A stretch of DNA of 43,829 nt. Source: Curtobacterium flaccumfaciens UCD-AKU (GTDB lineage Bacteria > Actinomycetota > Actinomycetes > Actinomycetales > Microbacteriaceae). Each line of letters starts with the position of its first letter. The first letter of the stretch is position 1. Below the pieces are notes generated by a model. That model was given only the letters and a program-made list of their open reading frames with translations, searched no databases and had not been told where the DNA came from. Location: assembly GCF_000349565.1 (NCBI RefSeq), contig NZ_KB714631.1, positions 194,515-238,343 on the forward strand, read 5' to 3'. Positions 33,142-40,080 of the stretch are shown piece by piece. The translations under genes were made by a program, and so were the position numbers.

Positions 33142-33587
33142 ACGCCCTCGACAGCCTGTACCAGCAGGTCATCCTCGACCACGCGAAGGCGCGGCACGGC
33201 GACGGTGCGATGTCGGACGCGGACGCCTCGCACTTCGAGCGGAACCCCACGTGCGGCGACGAGATCACGGTCAGCCTGCGGCTCGAAGCCGGCACCGACC
33301 GCATCGCCGGGCTCGCCTGGCAGGGTGACGGCTGCTCGATCTCGATGGCCTCGGCATCGGTCCTCACCGACATGGCCGTCGGCCGCACGGTGCCCGAGTT
33401 CCTCGCACTGACCGAGGAGTTCCGCACCATGATGCGCTCACGCGGCGTCGGTGAACCCGACGAGGACGTCCTCGAGGACCTCGTCGCCTTCCACGGCGTC
33501 TCCAAGTTCGTCATGCGCGTCAAGTGCGGCATGCTCGCCTGGGTCGCGGCGGAAGCCGCCGCGCGCGAGGCGACCGCGTCCCGCTGA
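33138..33587 (+). CDS. sufU: Iron-sulfur assembly protein SufU
   Basis: A 149-residue zinc-dependent sulfurtransferase that takes sulfur from SufS. The three zinc-ligand cysteines are C39 (NPTCGD), C66 (GDGCSIS) and C130 (KCGMLAW), with D41 as fourth ligand. The SufU-specific insertion between C66 and C130 is present. The gene starts with a GTG that overlaps the SufS stop (GTGA). SufU receives the persulfide and delivers it to SufB, which must be encoded elsewhere. Confidence 0.92.
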   Translation: MNALDSLYQQVILDHAKARHGDGAMSDADASHFERNPTCGDEITVSLRLEAGTDRIAGLAWQGDGCSISMASASVLTDMAVGRTVPEFLALTEEFRTMMRSRGVGEPDEDVLEDLVAFHGVSKFVMRVKCGMLAWVAAEAAAREATASR

Positions 33588-33614
33588 GCCGGGTGCGGCC
33601 ACGCAGGGGGCGCG

Positions 33615-34085
33615 ATGATCTTCGAGACGGAGCGACCCGGCGCAGGCCGGGCCGACGCGATCGTGCGGGCCTACCTGACCGAGGTCGCGTCGCGGTGGTA
33701 CGGGCGCGCGGCGACGTCGGCCGAGGTCGACCGTGCGCTCGACGAGGAGCCGTACGACGACCTGCAGGGTGACTCCGGGGTGTTCGTCGTCGCGAGTGAA
33801 GGGGAAGCCGCTGTCGCCTGCGCCGGCGTGCGCTTCGTCGGTGCCGTCGGCGAGCTGACGAAGGTGTTCACACTGCCGGAACACCGCGGCCGAGGCATCG
33901 GTTCGGCGCTCCTGCGCCACGTGGAGGACTTCTGCCGAGACCGCGGGACCACGTCGCTGCGGCTGGACACGCGGGCCGAGCTCGCCGAGGCCTGTGCGCT
34001 CTACGAACGGCTCGGCTTCGTCCGGGTGTCGCCGTTCAACGATGATCCGTACTCGGACCGCTGGTACGCCAAGCGGATCAGCTGA
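33615..34085 (+). CDS. GNAT-family N-acetyltransferase
   Basis: A 156-residue acetyl-CoA-dependent acetyltransferase. The acetyl-CoA loop RGRGIGS (about residues 92-98) and the C-terminal YERLGFVRV beta-strand pair are clear. The substrate is not predictable. The first half carries an SRWYGRAATSAEVDRALDEEP segment seen in GNATs of the phosphinothricin and aminoglycoside type only loosely. Its stop overlaps the end of the convergent hypothetical gene by eight bases. A GGGGGC ribosome binding site precedes the ATG. It lies just downstream of sufU but outside that coupled pair. Confidence 0.8.
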   Translation: MIFETERPGAGRADAIVRAYLTEVASRWYGRAATSAEVDRALDEEPYDDLQGDSGVFVVASEGEAAVACAGVRFVGAVGELTKVFTLPEHRGRGIGSALLRHVEDFCRDRGTTSLRLDTRAELAEACALYERLGFVRVSPFNDDPYSDRWYAKRIS

Positions 34086-34890
34086 TGACGCCGATCTCAC
34101 GCAGCGCGTCACCGACGCTGATGCGCTCGTTCCGATCCTGCGCCTGCGCCCAGCGGGCCTCCGCGCGCGCGATGGCCTGCTCGTCGAGACCGAGGAGCTC
34201 GTAGAGCCCGTCGAGCTCACGCGGTGCGAGGTGCATGAACCGCAGCGGGAACTTCCGTTCGGGGCTCGCGTAGCTCTGCTGGGCGAGCTGGTCGAGGGCG
34301 CCCGGATCGGTCTCTCGCTGTTCCATGAGCAGGACGACGGTTCGTGACCGCGTCCCCATGAGGAAGGCCGACCGCACGTTCTCGTCCGGATCGGTCGCCA
34401 GGGTGATCTCGACGGCGAGGGGGAGGTCCTCTTCGCAGGCGAGCTCCCAGCGCTGCGAGGTGTCCCCGGTGATCGCGGTGAGCATGTCCGGGTGGACGCC
34501 GAGGCCGCGCTCGCCGCGTTCCGGTCGCAGCGACGTCGGGCGGGGGTCGTCCCCGACGCGGGCGGTGGGGAAGCCGACGCCCGTGTACACGGTGTGGGCG
34601 ATCGGCAGGAACTGGAGCGCCTGGTGCAGTGCGGTCGCGGCGTCCTGCACCGCCGGAGCGGTCACGTCACCGTCGGCGGCCGCGATGGCGGTGGCGTAGT
34701 CGGAGAGCGCGGTGTGCTGCTGCTCGATGGCCCGGGCGAACATCTCCTTGCCCCTGGCGGTGTCGCCGAGGAGCCGTGGGTCCAGGTGCAGCGTGACGGC
34801 GCTCGGGTCCTGCAGGTGTCCCCGTGGCGTGCCACCGCCCGACATCGTGAAGCTGAAGGTCTCGTCGTCGGGCACGTCGGCATCGGTCAC
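34078..34890 (-). CDS. Conserved-looking hypothetical protein (270 aa)
   Basis: No family is recognised. The 270-residue acidic soluble protein has no signal peptide or membrane segment. An N-terminal Gly-rich start (FTMSGGGTPRG) is followed by helical segments and a central region with DLPLAVEITLATDPDENVR. The C-terminal third is long helical with RFMHLAPRELDGLYELLGLDEQ. Codon use resembles its neighbours. The DENVR-like phrase recalls HEAT/leucine-rich variant repeats, but there is no clear repeat periodicity. The GTG start is preceded seven bases upstream by TAGCGT and no ribosome binding site, so the message may be leaderless. It overlaps the convergent GNAT stop. Confidence 0.7.
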   Translation of the reverse strand: MTDADVPDDETFSFTMSGGGTPRGHLQDPSAVTLHLDPRLLGDTARGKEMFARAIEQQHTALSDYATAIAAADGDVTAPAVQDAATALHQALQFLPIAHTVYTGVGFPTARVGDDPRPTSLRPERGERGLGVHPDMLTAITGDTSQRWELACEEDLPLAVEITLATDPDENVRSAFLMGTRSRTVVLLMEQRETDPGALDQLAQQSYASPERKFPLRFMHLAPRELDGLYELLGLDEQAIARAEARWAQAQDRNERISVGDALREIGVIS

Positions 34891-34897
34891 GTCGCTG

Positions 34898-34903
34898 ACG
34901 CTA
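34898..34903 (-). promoter_or_regulatory. -10 element of a leaderless promoter (hypothetical protein)
   Basis: On the minus strand this reads TAGCGT, seven bases before the GTG at 34890. It lies in the 18-base gap after the upstream oxidoreductase stop, so the hypothetical gene may be transcribed both from here and by readthrough. Confidence 0.5.
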
Positions 34904-34908
34904 CCGGC

Positions 34909-35961
34909 TCAGGGAAGCGTGACGACGAGCTTCCGGGCGGAGACACCGGCGCGGAGCTCGGCCAGGGCGTCGGGGATCGCGGCGAGTCCCGATCCGACGA
35001 CGGAGGCGGTCGGGGTGGCACGGTAACGACCCGTGCGGAGCGCTTCGGGCAGGAAGTCGCGGTAGATCGCCGGGCCGACCTCGGACTCCGTCGGGCGGCC
35101 ACCCCAGATCGCGGTGATGTGCACCCCGTGTCGGCGCTCGAGCCGTGCACGGATCGTCGTCACCGGCGTCGGGTACGCCGACGCGAGCCGACCGGAGCCG
35201 GTGGCCGTCCGGACGATCGGGAGCGTGCGGGTCAACGAACCCTGACCGAAGGCGAGGGTGCCGGCGAGCTCCCGGTCGCCGAGTGCGTCGAGGATGCGGC
35301 GTGCGGCACCGTCGTCGCGGTAGTCGAACACGGCCTCGGCCCCGAGGTCCTGCACGAACCCGTGGTTCTTCGGCGATGCGGTGCCGATCACGGCGTACCC
35401 GGCGGCGCGGGCGAGCTGGACGGCGTTGGCACCGACGCTCGTGGACGCACCCCACACCAGGACGACGCCGTCGCGGTCGACCGTGTCTGCCGTCGGCAGT
35501 GACAGTGCGAGCTGGTCCGGTTCGAAGAGACCGGCCGCTGCGGTCGAGACGGCGAGTGGCAGGACCGCCGCCTGCTCGGCGGACAGGTCGTCGGGCACCG
35601 GGGTCGTCACGCGTTCGAGCAGCAGGACCTGGTGCTGGAAGGCGCCTTCGGCAGCGCTGTTCCGGTGCTGTTCCTGCCCCGCCGCGTGCCCGACGACCCG
35701 GTCGCCCACGCGGAACCGCTGGACGTCCGGGCCGATCGCGACCACGGTGCCGGCGACGTCCGACCCGAGGACCGCGGGGAACCGCAGCTTCGGGAACACC
35801 ACGTGCCGGAAGAGCCCGCCGACAGCGTCGACCGGGTTGACCGCGACGGCCTCGGCACGGACGACGAGTTCGCCGGGGCCGGGCTGGGGGACCGGAGCGG
35901 GTCCGACGGCGAACCGTCCGGTCGACGTGGTCCACAGTGCTGCGTTGCCGGATGACGACAT
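34909..35961 (-). CDS. Zinc-independent NADP-dependent alcohol dehydrogenase/quinone oxidoreductase
   Basis: A 350-residue MDR protein without zinc cysteines. Residues 1-130 are the GroES-like domain. The Rossmann part carries VLVWGASTSVGANAVQLA, with an enoyl-reductase-like GASTSVG in place of the usual AAGGVG. The family detoxifies quinones and reactive carbonyls. It is divergent from a TetR regulator whose two perfect 17-bp operators lie in the spacer, so it is almost certainly the repressor's target. A possible promoter on the minus strand is ATGACA, 16 bases, TATAGG, with the -35 inside the operator nearest tetR. Confidence 0.82.
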   Translation of the reverse strand: MSSSGNAALWTTSTGRFAVGPAPVPQPGPGELVVRAEAVAVNPVDAVGGLFRHVVFPKLRFPAVLGSDVAGTVVAIGPDVQRFRVGDRVVGHAAGQEQHRNSAAEGAFQHQVLLLERVTTPVPDDLSAEQAAVLPLAVSTAAAGLFEPDQLALSLPTADTVDRDGVVLVWGASTSVGANAVQLARAAGYAVIGTASPKNHGFVQDLGAEAVFDYRDDGAARRILDALGDRELAGTLAFGQGSLTRTLPIVRTATGSGRLASAYPTPVTTIRARLERRHGVHITAIWGGRPTESEVGPAIYRDFLPEALRTGRYRATPTASVVGSGLAAIPDALAELRAGVSARKLVVTLP

Positions 35962-35991
35962 GGTGTCCCGATCTCGTGCTCGAAGTGAGTC

Positions 35992-36008
35992 ATGACACGA
36001 CGTGTCAT
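35992..36008. promoter_or_regulatory. TetR operator 1 (perfect 17-bp palindrome)
   Basis: ATGACACGACGTGTCAT, in the spacer between the oxidoreductase and tetR. It lies downstream of the oxidoreductase promoter, so binding would block transcription. Confidence 0.8.
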
Positions 36009-36021
36009 CCCCTATACAACC

Positions 36022-36038
36022 ATGACACGCCGTGTCAT
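36022..36038. promoter_or_regulatory. TetR operator 2 (perfect 17-bp palindrome)
   Basis: ATGACACGCCGTGTCAT, identical to operator 1 except for the centre base and 30 bases away centre to centre. It covers the -35 regions of both divergent promoters, which fits autorepression. Confidence 0.8.
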
Positions 36039-36044
36039 CGCCAC

Positions 36045-36050
36045 TACTGT
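36045..36050 (+). promoter_or_regulatory. -10 element of a leaderless promoter (tetR)
   Basis: TACTGT, six bases before the ATG at 36057. The operator lies directly upstream. Confidence 0.6.
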
Positions 36051-36056
36051 GGACAC

Positions 36057-36632
36057 ATGCGTTGGTCTCCGGATGCCCGAGGGCGACTCGAACGAGCGGC
36101 GTTCGAGTTGTTCGCCGAGCAGGGCTACGAGGCGACGACCGTGCCGCAGATCACCGCACGGGCCGGACTCACGACCCGCACCTTCTTCCGGTACTTCGCC
36201 GACAAGCGCGAGGTGATCTTCGCCGGTGACGAGATCCCCGACCTCGCCCGGGCTGCCATCGAGGGCGCGCCGACCGGGATCGACCCGCTCGACATCGTCG
36301 TGCACGGCCTCTGCACCGTCGCCGACGAGCGGTTCGAGGGGCGGCACGGCGAGGTCGGCTCGGTGCGGCGGCTGGTGCTGTCCGAGTCCTCGCTCCGGGA
36401 GCGCGACGCCCGGAAGCGTGCCGACCTGACGGACGCCGTGCGCGAGGCCTTCGTCCACCGCGGGCTCGACCCGTCCGAGGCGGCGGTGATCGCCGAGACG
36501 ACCGTGATGCTGTTCCACCTGGCCCTCGAGGCCTGGCTCACCGGACCGGCCGAGCGCCGGATGGCCGACGTGGTCGACGAGCAGCTCAGTGCGCTCCGTG
36601 GGGTGCTCGATCGGCGGCCCGCAGCGTCATGA
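36057..36632 (+). CDS. TetR-family transcriptional repressor
   Basis: A 191-residue repressor. The N-terminal helix-turn-helix (about 24-45) reads VPQITARAGLTTRTFFRYFADKREV, the standard TetR recognition helix followed by FxxK. The C-terminal domain binds an unknown ligand. Two perfect 17-bp palindromes, ATGACACG-n-CGTGTCAT, lie just upstream and explain both autoregulation and control of the divergent oxidoreductase. Its last 47 bases overlap the end of the convergent GNAT gene. Confidence 0.88.
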   Translation: MRWSPDARGRLERAAFELFAEQGYEATTVPQITARAGLTTRTFFRYFADKREVIFAGDEIPDLARAAIEGAPTGIDPLDIVVHGLCTVADERFEGRHGEVGSVRRLVLSESSLRERDARKRADLTDAVREAFVHRGLDPSEAAVIAETTVMLFHLALEAWLTGPAERRMADVVDEQLSALRGVLDRRPAAS

Positions 36633-37041
36633 ACACGTCGACGCCGTCGTCGGTGTCGAGCACGAAGCCGTGTCGTTCGTACAGTCGGCGGGCAGGGCTG
36701 CCCACCAGCACGTTGAGCCGCGTCGGGCCGTCGTGGGGCTCGTCGAGGACGGCGCGCAGCACGGTCGACCCGACTCCACGCCCCTGGACGTCGGGCGCGA
36801 GGTAGAAGTGCTCGACCCAGCGGACGTCGTCCTCGACCCGCACGGTGACCGACCCGACGTCGCGGCCGTCGACCACGACGATGCGGGTCAGCTGTGGCTG
36901 GAACGCGTCGCGGAGGCGCTGTCGCACACGCGTCTCGTCGAACACACCGAGTCGTGTCAGGTCGTCGCGCAGCACCACGGCCCGGAGCTCGACGAGCCAC
37001 TCGAGGTCTTCGGTGGTGCTGTCCCGCAGTGCGACGTCCAT
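36586..37041 (-). CDS. GNAT-family N-acetyltransferase
   Basis: A 151-residue acetyltransferase. The acetyl-CoA loop is VQGRGVGS (about 85-92), and the C-terminal pair PARRLYERHGFV is the standard GNAT strand. The DxVDVFM segment near the end matches the family's last strand. The gene runs 47 bases into the 3' end of tetR from the opposite strand. The ATG at 37041 is preceded six bases upstream by TAGGCT with no ribosome binding site. The substrate is unknown. Confidence 0.78.
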   Translation of the reverse strand: MDVALRDSTTEDLEWLVELRAVVLRDDLTRLGVFDETRVRQRLRDAFQPQLTRIVVVDGRDVGSVTVRVEDDVRWVEHFYLAPDVQGRGVGSTVLRAVLDEPHDGPTRLNVLVGSPARRLYERHGFVLDTDDGVDVFMTLRAADRAPHGAH

Positions 37042-37047
37042 CCGCTC

Positions 37048-37053
37048 AGCCTA
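37048..37053 (-). promoter_or_regulatory. -10 element of a leaderless promoter (GNAT)
   Basis: On the minus strand this reads TAGGCT, six bases before the ATG at 37041. Confidence 0.55.
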
Positions 37054-37082
37054 CGAACCCCGGCGCCCGGTCATCGACCTCG

Positions 37083-37088
37083 TACGCT
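37083..37088 (+). promoter_or_regulatory. -10 element of a leaderless promoter (P-loop kinase)
   Basis: TACGCT, six bases before the ATG at 37095. It lies only 30 bases from the divergent GNAT -10 element. Confidence 0.55.
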
Positions 37089-37094
37089 TGCCCG

Positions 37095-37664
37095 ATGGAC
37101 CGCGACGGCGTCATCGACCTTGTCGCGTCCCGCCGCGCCTCGGCGCGTGCACCGATCGTCGTCGGTGTCTCCGGGTATTGCGGATCCGGCAAGTCCACGC
37201 TGACGCGCACGCTCGTCGAGGGGCTCCCCGGCGCGGTCCGCATCCGCGGCGACGACTTCCTCGACCCCGTTCGGTCCCATCAGCGGTCCTCCGACTGGGA
37301 TGGCGTCGATCGTCCCCGTCTGGTCTCGTCGGTCCTCGAACCGCACCGGGCCGGTCGGGCGAGCGCGTTCCAGCGGTTCGACTGGTCGGCTCGAGCCCTC
37401 GCCCCGGCTGAGCCACTGGCGCGGACGGACGTCCTGATCGTCGACCTGATCGGACTCTTCCACCCCGAGGCGCTCCCGTACCTCGACGTCACGGTCTGGT
37501 GTGACGTGGATCTCGAAACTGCGGCTCGTCGGGGCATGGCTCGTGACCGCGCGCTCGGGCGTCGACACGATGCGCTCTGGCGGGACGTGTGGATCCCCAA
37601 CGAGCGCGACTTCGAGGAGCGGTACGCACCGAAGGACACCGCGTCCGTGCGCTACGTGGCCTGA
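37095..37664 (+). CDS. P-loop uridine-kinase-like protein
   Basis: A 189-residue nucleoside-kinase-like ATPase. Walker A is GYCGSGKS (27-34), followed by a T for Mg coordination. RGDDFLDP near residue 54 resembles the substrate-binding aspartate region of uridine kinase/phosphoribulokinase folds. The segment RTDVLIVDLIGLF serves as Walker B. It is shorter than canonical uridine kinase (about 210 residues) and lacks the usual second Walker-type HP(D/E)AFD phrase, so the true substrate may differ. The start is supported by the leaderless -10 element. Its end overlaps the marR stop by 13 bases. Confidence 0.75.
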   Translation: MDRDGVIDLVASRRASARAPIVVGVSGYCGSGKSTLTRTLVEGLPGAVRIRGDDFLDPVRSHQRSSDWDGVDRPRLVSSVLEPHRAGRASAFQRFDWSARALAPAEPLARTDVLIVDLIGLFHPEALPYLDVTVWCDVDLETAARRGMARDRALGRRHDALWRDVWIPNERDFEERYAPKDTASVRYVA

Positions 37665-38104
37665 CCGCGGAGTGCAGTGACCATGCTCCGCAGGATCTGA
37701 CGGGCCTCGGTCTGCTGGTCCGCGGTCAGGTCGGTGAGCATCCGCTGCTCGACCCCGCGGATCGCCGCACTCGCCTGCGCCAGGCTCCGTCGTCCGCTGT
37801 CGGTCAGCTGCGTGGGGAGCGCCTTGCCGACCGACGGCTCGGTGGCACGGGTGACGAAGCCGTCCCGCTCCAGGGTCTGCAGCAGCACGTTCATCGACTG
37901 CCGGGTGACGAACGTGCCGCGCGCGAGCTCGGAGTTCGACAGGCCGGGTCGCTGCGCCAGCAGTTCGAGGCAGGAGTAGTGCGTCACCGTCATGCCGAGT
38001 GGGCGCAGCACGGCTTCCATCGAGGCACGGAGGGCACTCGCGGTCTCCTTGAGCAGGTAGCCGATCGACGTCTCGAGGTGGATGCCGGTGTCGCCTTGAC
38101 GCAT
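37652..38104 (-). CDS. MarR-family transcriptional regulator
   Basis: A 150-residue winged-helix regulator. The recognition region LSNSELARGTFVTRQSMNVLLQTLERDGFV (about 54-84) is the typical MarR wing and helix. Two near-identical 16-bp inverted repeats, TGTCAG-n4-CTGACA, lie between it and the divergent VOC gene, one overlapping its own ATG. This predicts tight autorepression and control of the VOC gene. The inducer is unknown, perhaps an electrophile or phenolic compound. Confidence 0.87.
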   Translation of the reverse strand: MRQGDTGIHLETSIGYLLKETASALRASMEAVLRPLGMTVTHYSCLELLAQRPGLSNSELARGTFVTRQSMNVLLQTLERDGFVTRATEPSVGKALPTQLTDSGRRSLAQASAAIRGVEQRMLTDLTADQQTEARQILRSMVTALRGQAT

Positions 38105-38119
38105 GTCAGTATTCTGACA
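38104..38119. promoter_or_regulatory. MarR operator 1
   Basis: TGTCAGTATTCTGACA, a 6-4-6 inverted repeat that overlaps the start codon of marR. Its reverse complement differs from operator 2 by one base. Confidence 0.75.
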
Positions 38120-38130
38120 TAGCTTGTCCC

Positions 38131-38148
38131 GTGTCAGAAGACTGACAC
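38131..38148. promoter_or_regulatory. MarR operator 2
   Basis: GTGTCAGAAGACTGACAC, a 7-4-7 inverted repeat 28 bases from operator 1 and 18 bases before the VOC gene start. Confidence 0.75.
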
Positions 38149-38166
38149 AAACCTGAGGAGCACCAC

Positions 38167-38535
38167 ATGCCCGTCACCGGCCCCGACTTCATCTCCCTGC
38201 AGACCCGCGACCTCGATGCCTCGCAGGCGTTCTACGAGCGGTACCTCGGTCTCGTCCGCTCCCAGGCAGGCCCGCCGCACGCCGTCGTGTTCGAGACGAC
38301 GCCGATCGCCTTCGCCCTGCGTGACATCGTCCCCGGCACGGACCTCGACGCGGTGGCACAGCCCGGCATCGGCGCCGCGATCTGGCTGCACGCGACCGAC
38401 GTCCAGGCGATCCACGACGCGCTGGTGGCCGACGGGCACCGGATCGTCTCGGCGCCGATCGACGGCCCGTTCGGCCGGACGTTCACGTTCGCCGACCCCG
38501 ACGGCTACCACGTGACGCTCCACGACCGCGCCTGA
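38167..38535 (+). CDS. VOC/glyoxalase-like protein
   Basis: A 122-residue single-domain VOC protein. The opening FISLQTRDLDASQAFYERYLGL and the C-terminal FADPDGYHVTLHD are the paired beta-alpha-beta-beta-beta halves. A metal His/Glu set is only partly visible (Gln13, His at the end), so it may be a resistance or binding protein rather than a lyase. GAGGAG precedes the ATG. It is divergent from marR, whose operators cover its promoter, so the pair is probably a detoxification or resistance switch. Confidence 0.8.
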   Translation: MPVTGPDFISLQTRDLDASQAFYERYLGLVRSQAGPPHAVVFETTPIAFALRDIVPGTDLDAVAQPGIGAAIWLHATDVQAIHDALVADGHRIVSAPIDGPFGRTFTFADPDGYHVTLHDRA

Positions 38536-38578
38536 GCCCCGGAGCCGGCCATGCGTCGGGCGCGGGCGGTGCGCCGGA

Positions 38579-38600
38579 CGCGGGGCGGGCCTCCAGTCCG
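38579..38600 (-). repeat. CGGACTGGAGGCCCG repeat element
   Basis: Read on the minus strand, this 22-base element matches 30042-30063 with one difference. It lies after the VOC gene stop. Confidence 0.6.
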
Positions 38601-38614
38601 TCGCCGGAGCCGAC

Positions 38615-38641
38615 CGTCACGCTTCGTCACGATCCGTGACG
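38615..38641. promoter_or_regulatory. Three CGTCACG heptamers on a 10-base repeat
   Basis: CGTCACG at 38615-38621 and 38625-38631, with the inverse CGTGACG at 38635-38641. The last two form a 7-3-7 inverted repeat, CGTCACGATCCGTGACG. The array ends 18 bases before the monooxygenase -10, where an activator or repressor would bind. Confidence 0.6.
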
Positions 38642-38658
38642 GTCCGAGGTGTCCGACG

Positions 38659-38664
38659 TAGCGT
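38659..38664 (+). promoter_or_regulatory. -10 element of a near-leaderless promoter (LLM monooxygenase)
   Basis: TAGCGT, eight bases before the GTG at 38673. Confidence 0.5.
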
Positions 38665-38672
38665 CTCGACCC

Positions 38673-40076
38673 GTGACCACCAGCAGCGAGCACCGGCAGA
38701 TCCGCTTCAACGCGTTCGACATGAACTGCGTCGCGCACCAGTCCTCCGGACTGTGGCGGCACCCCCGCGACCGGTCGCGGGACTACCGCGACCTGACCTA
38801 CTGGACCGACCTGGCGAAGACGCTCGAGGGCGGGGCGTTCGACGGCATCTTCATCGCCGACGTCCTGGGCACCTACGACGTGTACGGCGGCTCGAACGAG
38901 GCCGCGCTCCGCACCGGGTCGCAGGTGCCCGTGAACGACCCGATCCTGCTCGTCTCGGCGATGGCGTCGGTGACCGAGCACCTGGGCTTCGGCATCACGG
39001 CCGGCACCGCGTACGAGCACCCGTACCCGTTCGCCCGACGCATGTCGACGCTCGACCACCTGACCAAGGGCCGGGTCGGCTGGAACGTCGTCACCGGGTA
39101 CCTGCCGAGCGCCGCACGCAACATGGGCCAGACGGACCAGCTGTCGCACGACGACCGGTACGACGTGGCGGACGAGTACCTCGAGGTCCTCTACAAGCTG
39201 TGGGAGGGCTCGTGGGAGGACGACGCCGTCGTCGCCGACCGCGAAGCCGGGGTCTTCACGGACCCGGCGAAGGTGCACCCGATCGAGCACCACGGGACGC
39301 ACTTCGACGTGCCGGGCATCCACCTGTCCGAGCCGTCCGTGCAGCGCACGCCCGTCATCTACCAGGCGGGCGCGTCGCCGCGCGGCATCCGCTTCGCCGC
39401 CGAGAACGCGGAGGCGGTCTTCGTGGGTGCACCGACCGTCGAGCAGCTCGCGTCGACCGTCGCGAAGGTCCGGGACGCCCTGGAGGCAGCTGGTCGCGAC
39501 CGGTACGCCGCCCGCGTCTACACGCTGCTCACCGTGATCACGGACGCCACCGACGAGCTGGCCCAGGCGAAGTACGAGGACTACCTGTCGTACGCGTCGG
39601 AGCTCGGTGCGCTGGTGCTCAACTCCGGCTGGATGGGCGTCGACCTGTCGCAGTGGGACCCGGACCAGCCCCTGGGCGACGTCGAGTCGAACGCGATCCA
39701 GTCGGCGGCGGCGAACATCGCGGCAGCGACCGGCGAGGACGGGTCGAAGTGGACGATCCGCGACCTGGCGCGGCAGACGGCGATCGGCGGGCTCGGCCCG
39801 GTGGCGGTCGGTGGGGGAGCGACCATCGCCGACCGGCTGCAGGAGATCCAGGAGCTGACCGACGTCGACGGCTTCAACCTGGCGTACGCGGTCACGCCGG
39901 GCACGTGGGAGGACGTCATCGAGTTCGTGATCCCGGAACTCCGTGCCCGCGGGGCCTACCCGGAGGCGTACGAGCCGGGTTCGCTCCGGCAGAAGCTGCA
40001 CGGCCGCGGGGACCGGCTGCCCGACGAGCACCGTGGGGCGTCGTTCAGGATCGGGAGCCGGGCGGTCGTAGGCTGA
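38673..40076 (+). CDS. LLM-class flavin monooxygenase (NtaA/DszA/SnaA type)
   Basis: A 467-residue FMNH2-dependent monooxygenase. The opening QIRFNAFDMNCVAHQSSGLWRHP, the segment DHLTKGRVGWNVVTGY (about 125-140), and the later PVIYQAGASPRGI phrase define the NtaA/SnaA/DszA branch. These enzymes attack chelators, alkylsulfonates or sulfones and need a separate flavin reductase, which is not present here. GTG at 38673 is favoured by the -10 element. A GTG at 38649 is in frame and possible. The CGTCACG array upstream suggests specific regulation, perhaps by sulfur supply. The last ~45 residues are an extra basic tail. Confidence 0.83.
   Translation: MTTSSEHRQIRFNAFDMNCVAHQSSGLWRHPRDRSRDYRDLTYWTDLAKTLEGGAFDGIFIADVLGTYDVYGGSNEAALRTGSQVPVNDPILLVSAMASVTEHLGFGITAGTAYEHPYPFARRMSTLDHLTKGRVGWNVVTGYLPSAARNMGQTDQLSHDDRYDVADEYLEVLYKLWEGSWEDDAVVADREAGVFTDPAKVHPIEHHGTHFDVPGIHLSEPSVQRTPVIYQAGASPRGIRFAAENAEAVFVGAPTVEQLASTVAKVRDALEAAGRDRYAARVYTLLTVITDATDELAQAKYEDYLSYASELGALVLNSGWMGVDLSQWDPDQPLGDVESNAIQSAAANIAAATGEDGSKWTIRDLARQTAIGGLGPVAVGGGATIADRLQEIQELTDVDGFNLAYAVTPGTWEDVIEFVIPELRARGAYPEAYEPGSLRQKLHGRGDRLPDEHRGASFRIGSRAVVG
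40069..40074 (+). promoter_or_regulatory. -10 element of a leaderless promoter (GNAT)
   Basis: TAGGCT, six bases before the GTG at 40081. It overlaps the last codons of the monooxygenase gene, so the acetyltransferase has its own transcript. Confidence 0.5.
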
Positions 40077-40080
40077 TCGG

